From Bacillota bacterium (GTDB taxonomy: Bacteria > Bacillota > Clostridia > Oscillospirales > Acutalibacteraceae), in contig JAEWBE010000080.1 of the NCBI GenBank assembly GCA_023391275.1, positions 1 through 13,187 on the forward strand: a DNA stretch of 13,187 nt, written 5' to 3'. Below the pieces are notes generated by a model. It saw nothing but the letters and a program-made list of their open reading frames with translations, did not search any database and was not told where the DNA came from. Each line of letters opens with the position of its first letter. Within the stretch, counting starts at the first letter, position 1. Made by a program: the position numbers and the translations under genes. Below, one piece after another: positions 13,078 through 13,187 of this stretch.

Positions 13078-13187
13078 GTGATTTACATAACCGGTGATAC
13101 GCACGGAGAAATGGGCCGCTTTGACTCCTCACACATGAAAAAACTTAAGAAAGGCGACACGCTTATTGTGTGCGGCGATTTTGGTTT
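13078..13187 (+). CDS. Metallophosphoesterase (partial, N-terminus only)
   Basis: Only the first 36 codons are inside the window. They open with VIYITGDTHGE and reach IVCGDFG, the first two metal-binding motifs (GDxHG and GD) of the calcineurin-like metallophosphoesterase superfamily, which hydrolyses phosphate mono- or diesters with two metal ions. The next motifs (GNH and others) are beyond the edge, so substrate and length cannot be judged. The start is GTG at 13078, seven bases after a strong GGAGG (13066-13070). It is divergent from dacF across 165 bases. Confidence 0.85.
   Translation, partial: MIYITGDTHGEMGRFDSSHMKKLKKGDTLIVCGDFG

Overview
The window looks like core chromosome from a mid-GC, Gram-positive member of the Clostridia, most likely Oscillospirales/Ruminococcaceae-like. 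This placement is inferred from a short single-helix SecE, a four-cysteine L33, a DUF1934 gene next to argS, an L10 leader with an attenuator, frequent TTG starts, strong AGGAGG-type ribosome binding sites and TTGACA/TATAAT promoters. No rRNA, tRNA, mobile element, CRISPR array or phage gene is visible.

Left block, minus strand (about 4.8 kb down to 1). A tight run reads ddl, glutamate racemase, DUF1934, argS, then a homocysteine S-methyltransferase cut by the left edge. The first two genes supply D-amino-acid building blocks for peptidoglycan: D-Glu, and the D-Ala-D-Ala dipeptide. The run probably starts in the AT-rich region near 4.77-4.81 kb and has a leader able to fold into a nested hairpin in front of ddl.

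Middle block, plus strand (about 4.85-9.43 kb). An uncharacterised 264-residue protein gene has its own promoter and probable terminator. It is followed by the secretion/transcription/ribosome cluster rpmG, secE, nusG, rplK, rplA, rplJ, rplL. The RNA regulation is rich. Sites resembling the 23S rRNA L1-binding site lie in front of both rplK and rplA. A promoter, an L10 leader and an intrinsic attenuator precede rplJ. A strong bidirectional terminator closes the block directly after rplL, so rpoB/rpoC do not follow.

Right block, minus strand (about 13.0 kb down to 9.46 kb). A membrane-anchored D,D-carboxypeptidase (dacF type) ends in a terminator that abuts the promoter of a two-gene unit: a TrmB-family regulator and a diaminopimelate-decarboxylase-like gene. 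A near-perfect palindrome sits across the -10 and start site of that promoter and looks like an operator. At the right edge a divergent metallophosphoesterase gene begins.

Themes: cell-wall precursor supply and remodelling (ddl, murI, lysA, dacF) flank a translation-machinery operon. I see no convincing novel multi-gene system. The points most worth a second look are the duplicated L1 sites, the TrmB/lysA operator, the ddl leader, the Cys-Gly-Thr active-site variant of glutamate racemase, the uncharacterised 264-residue protein, and the rplL/rpoB separation.
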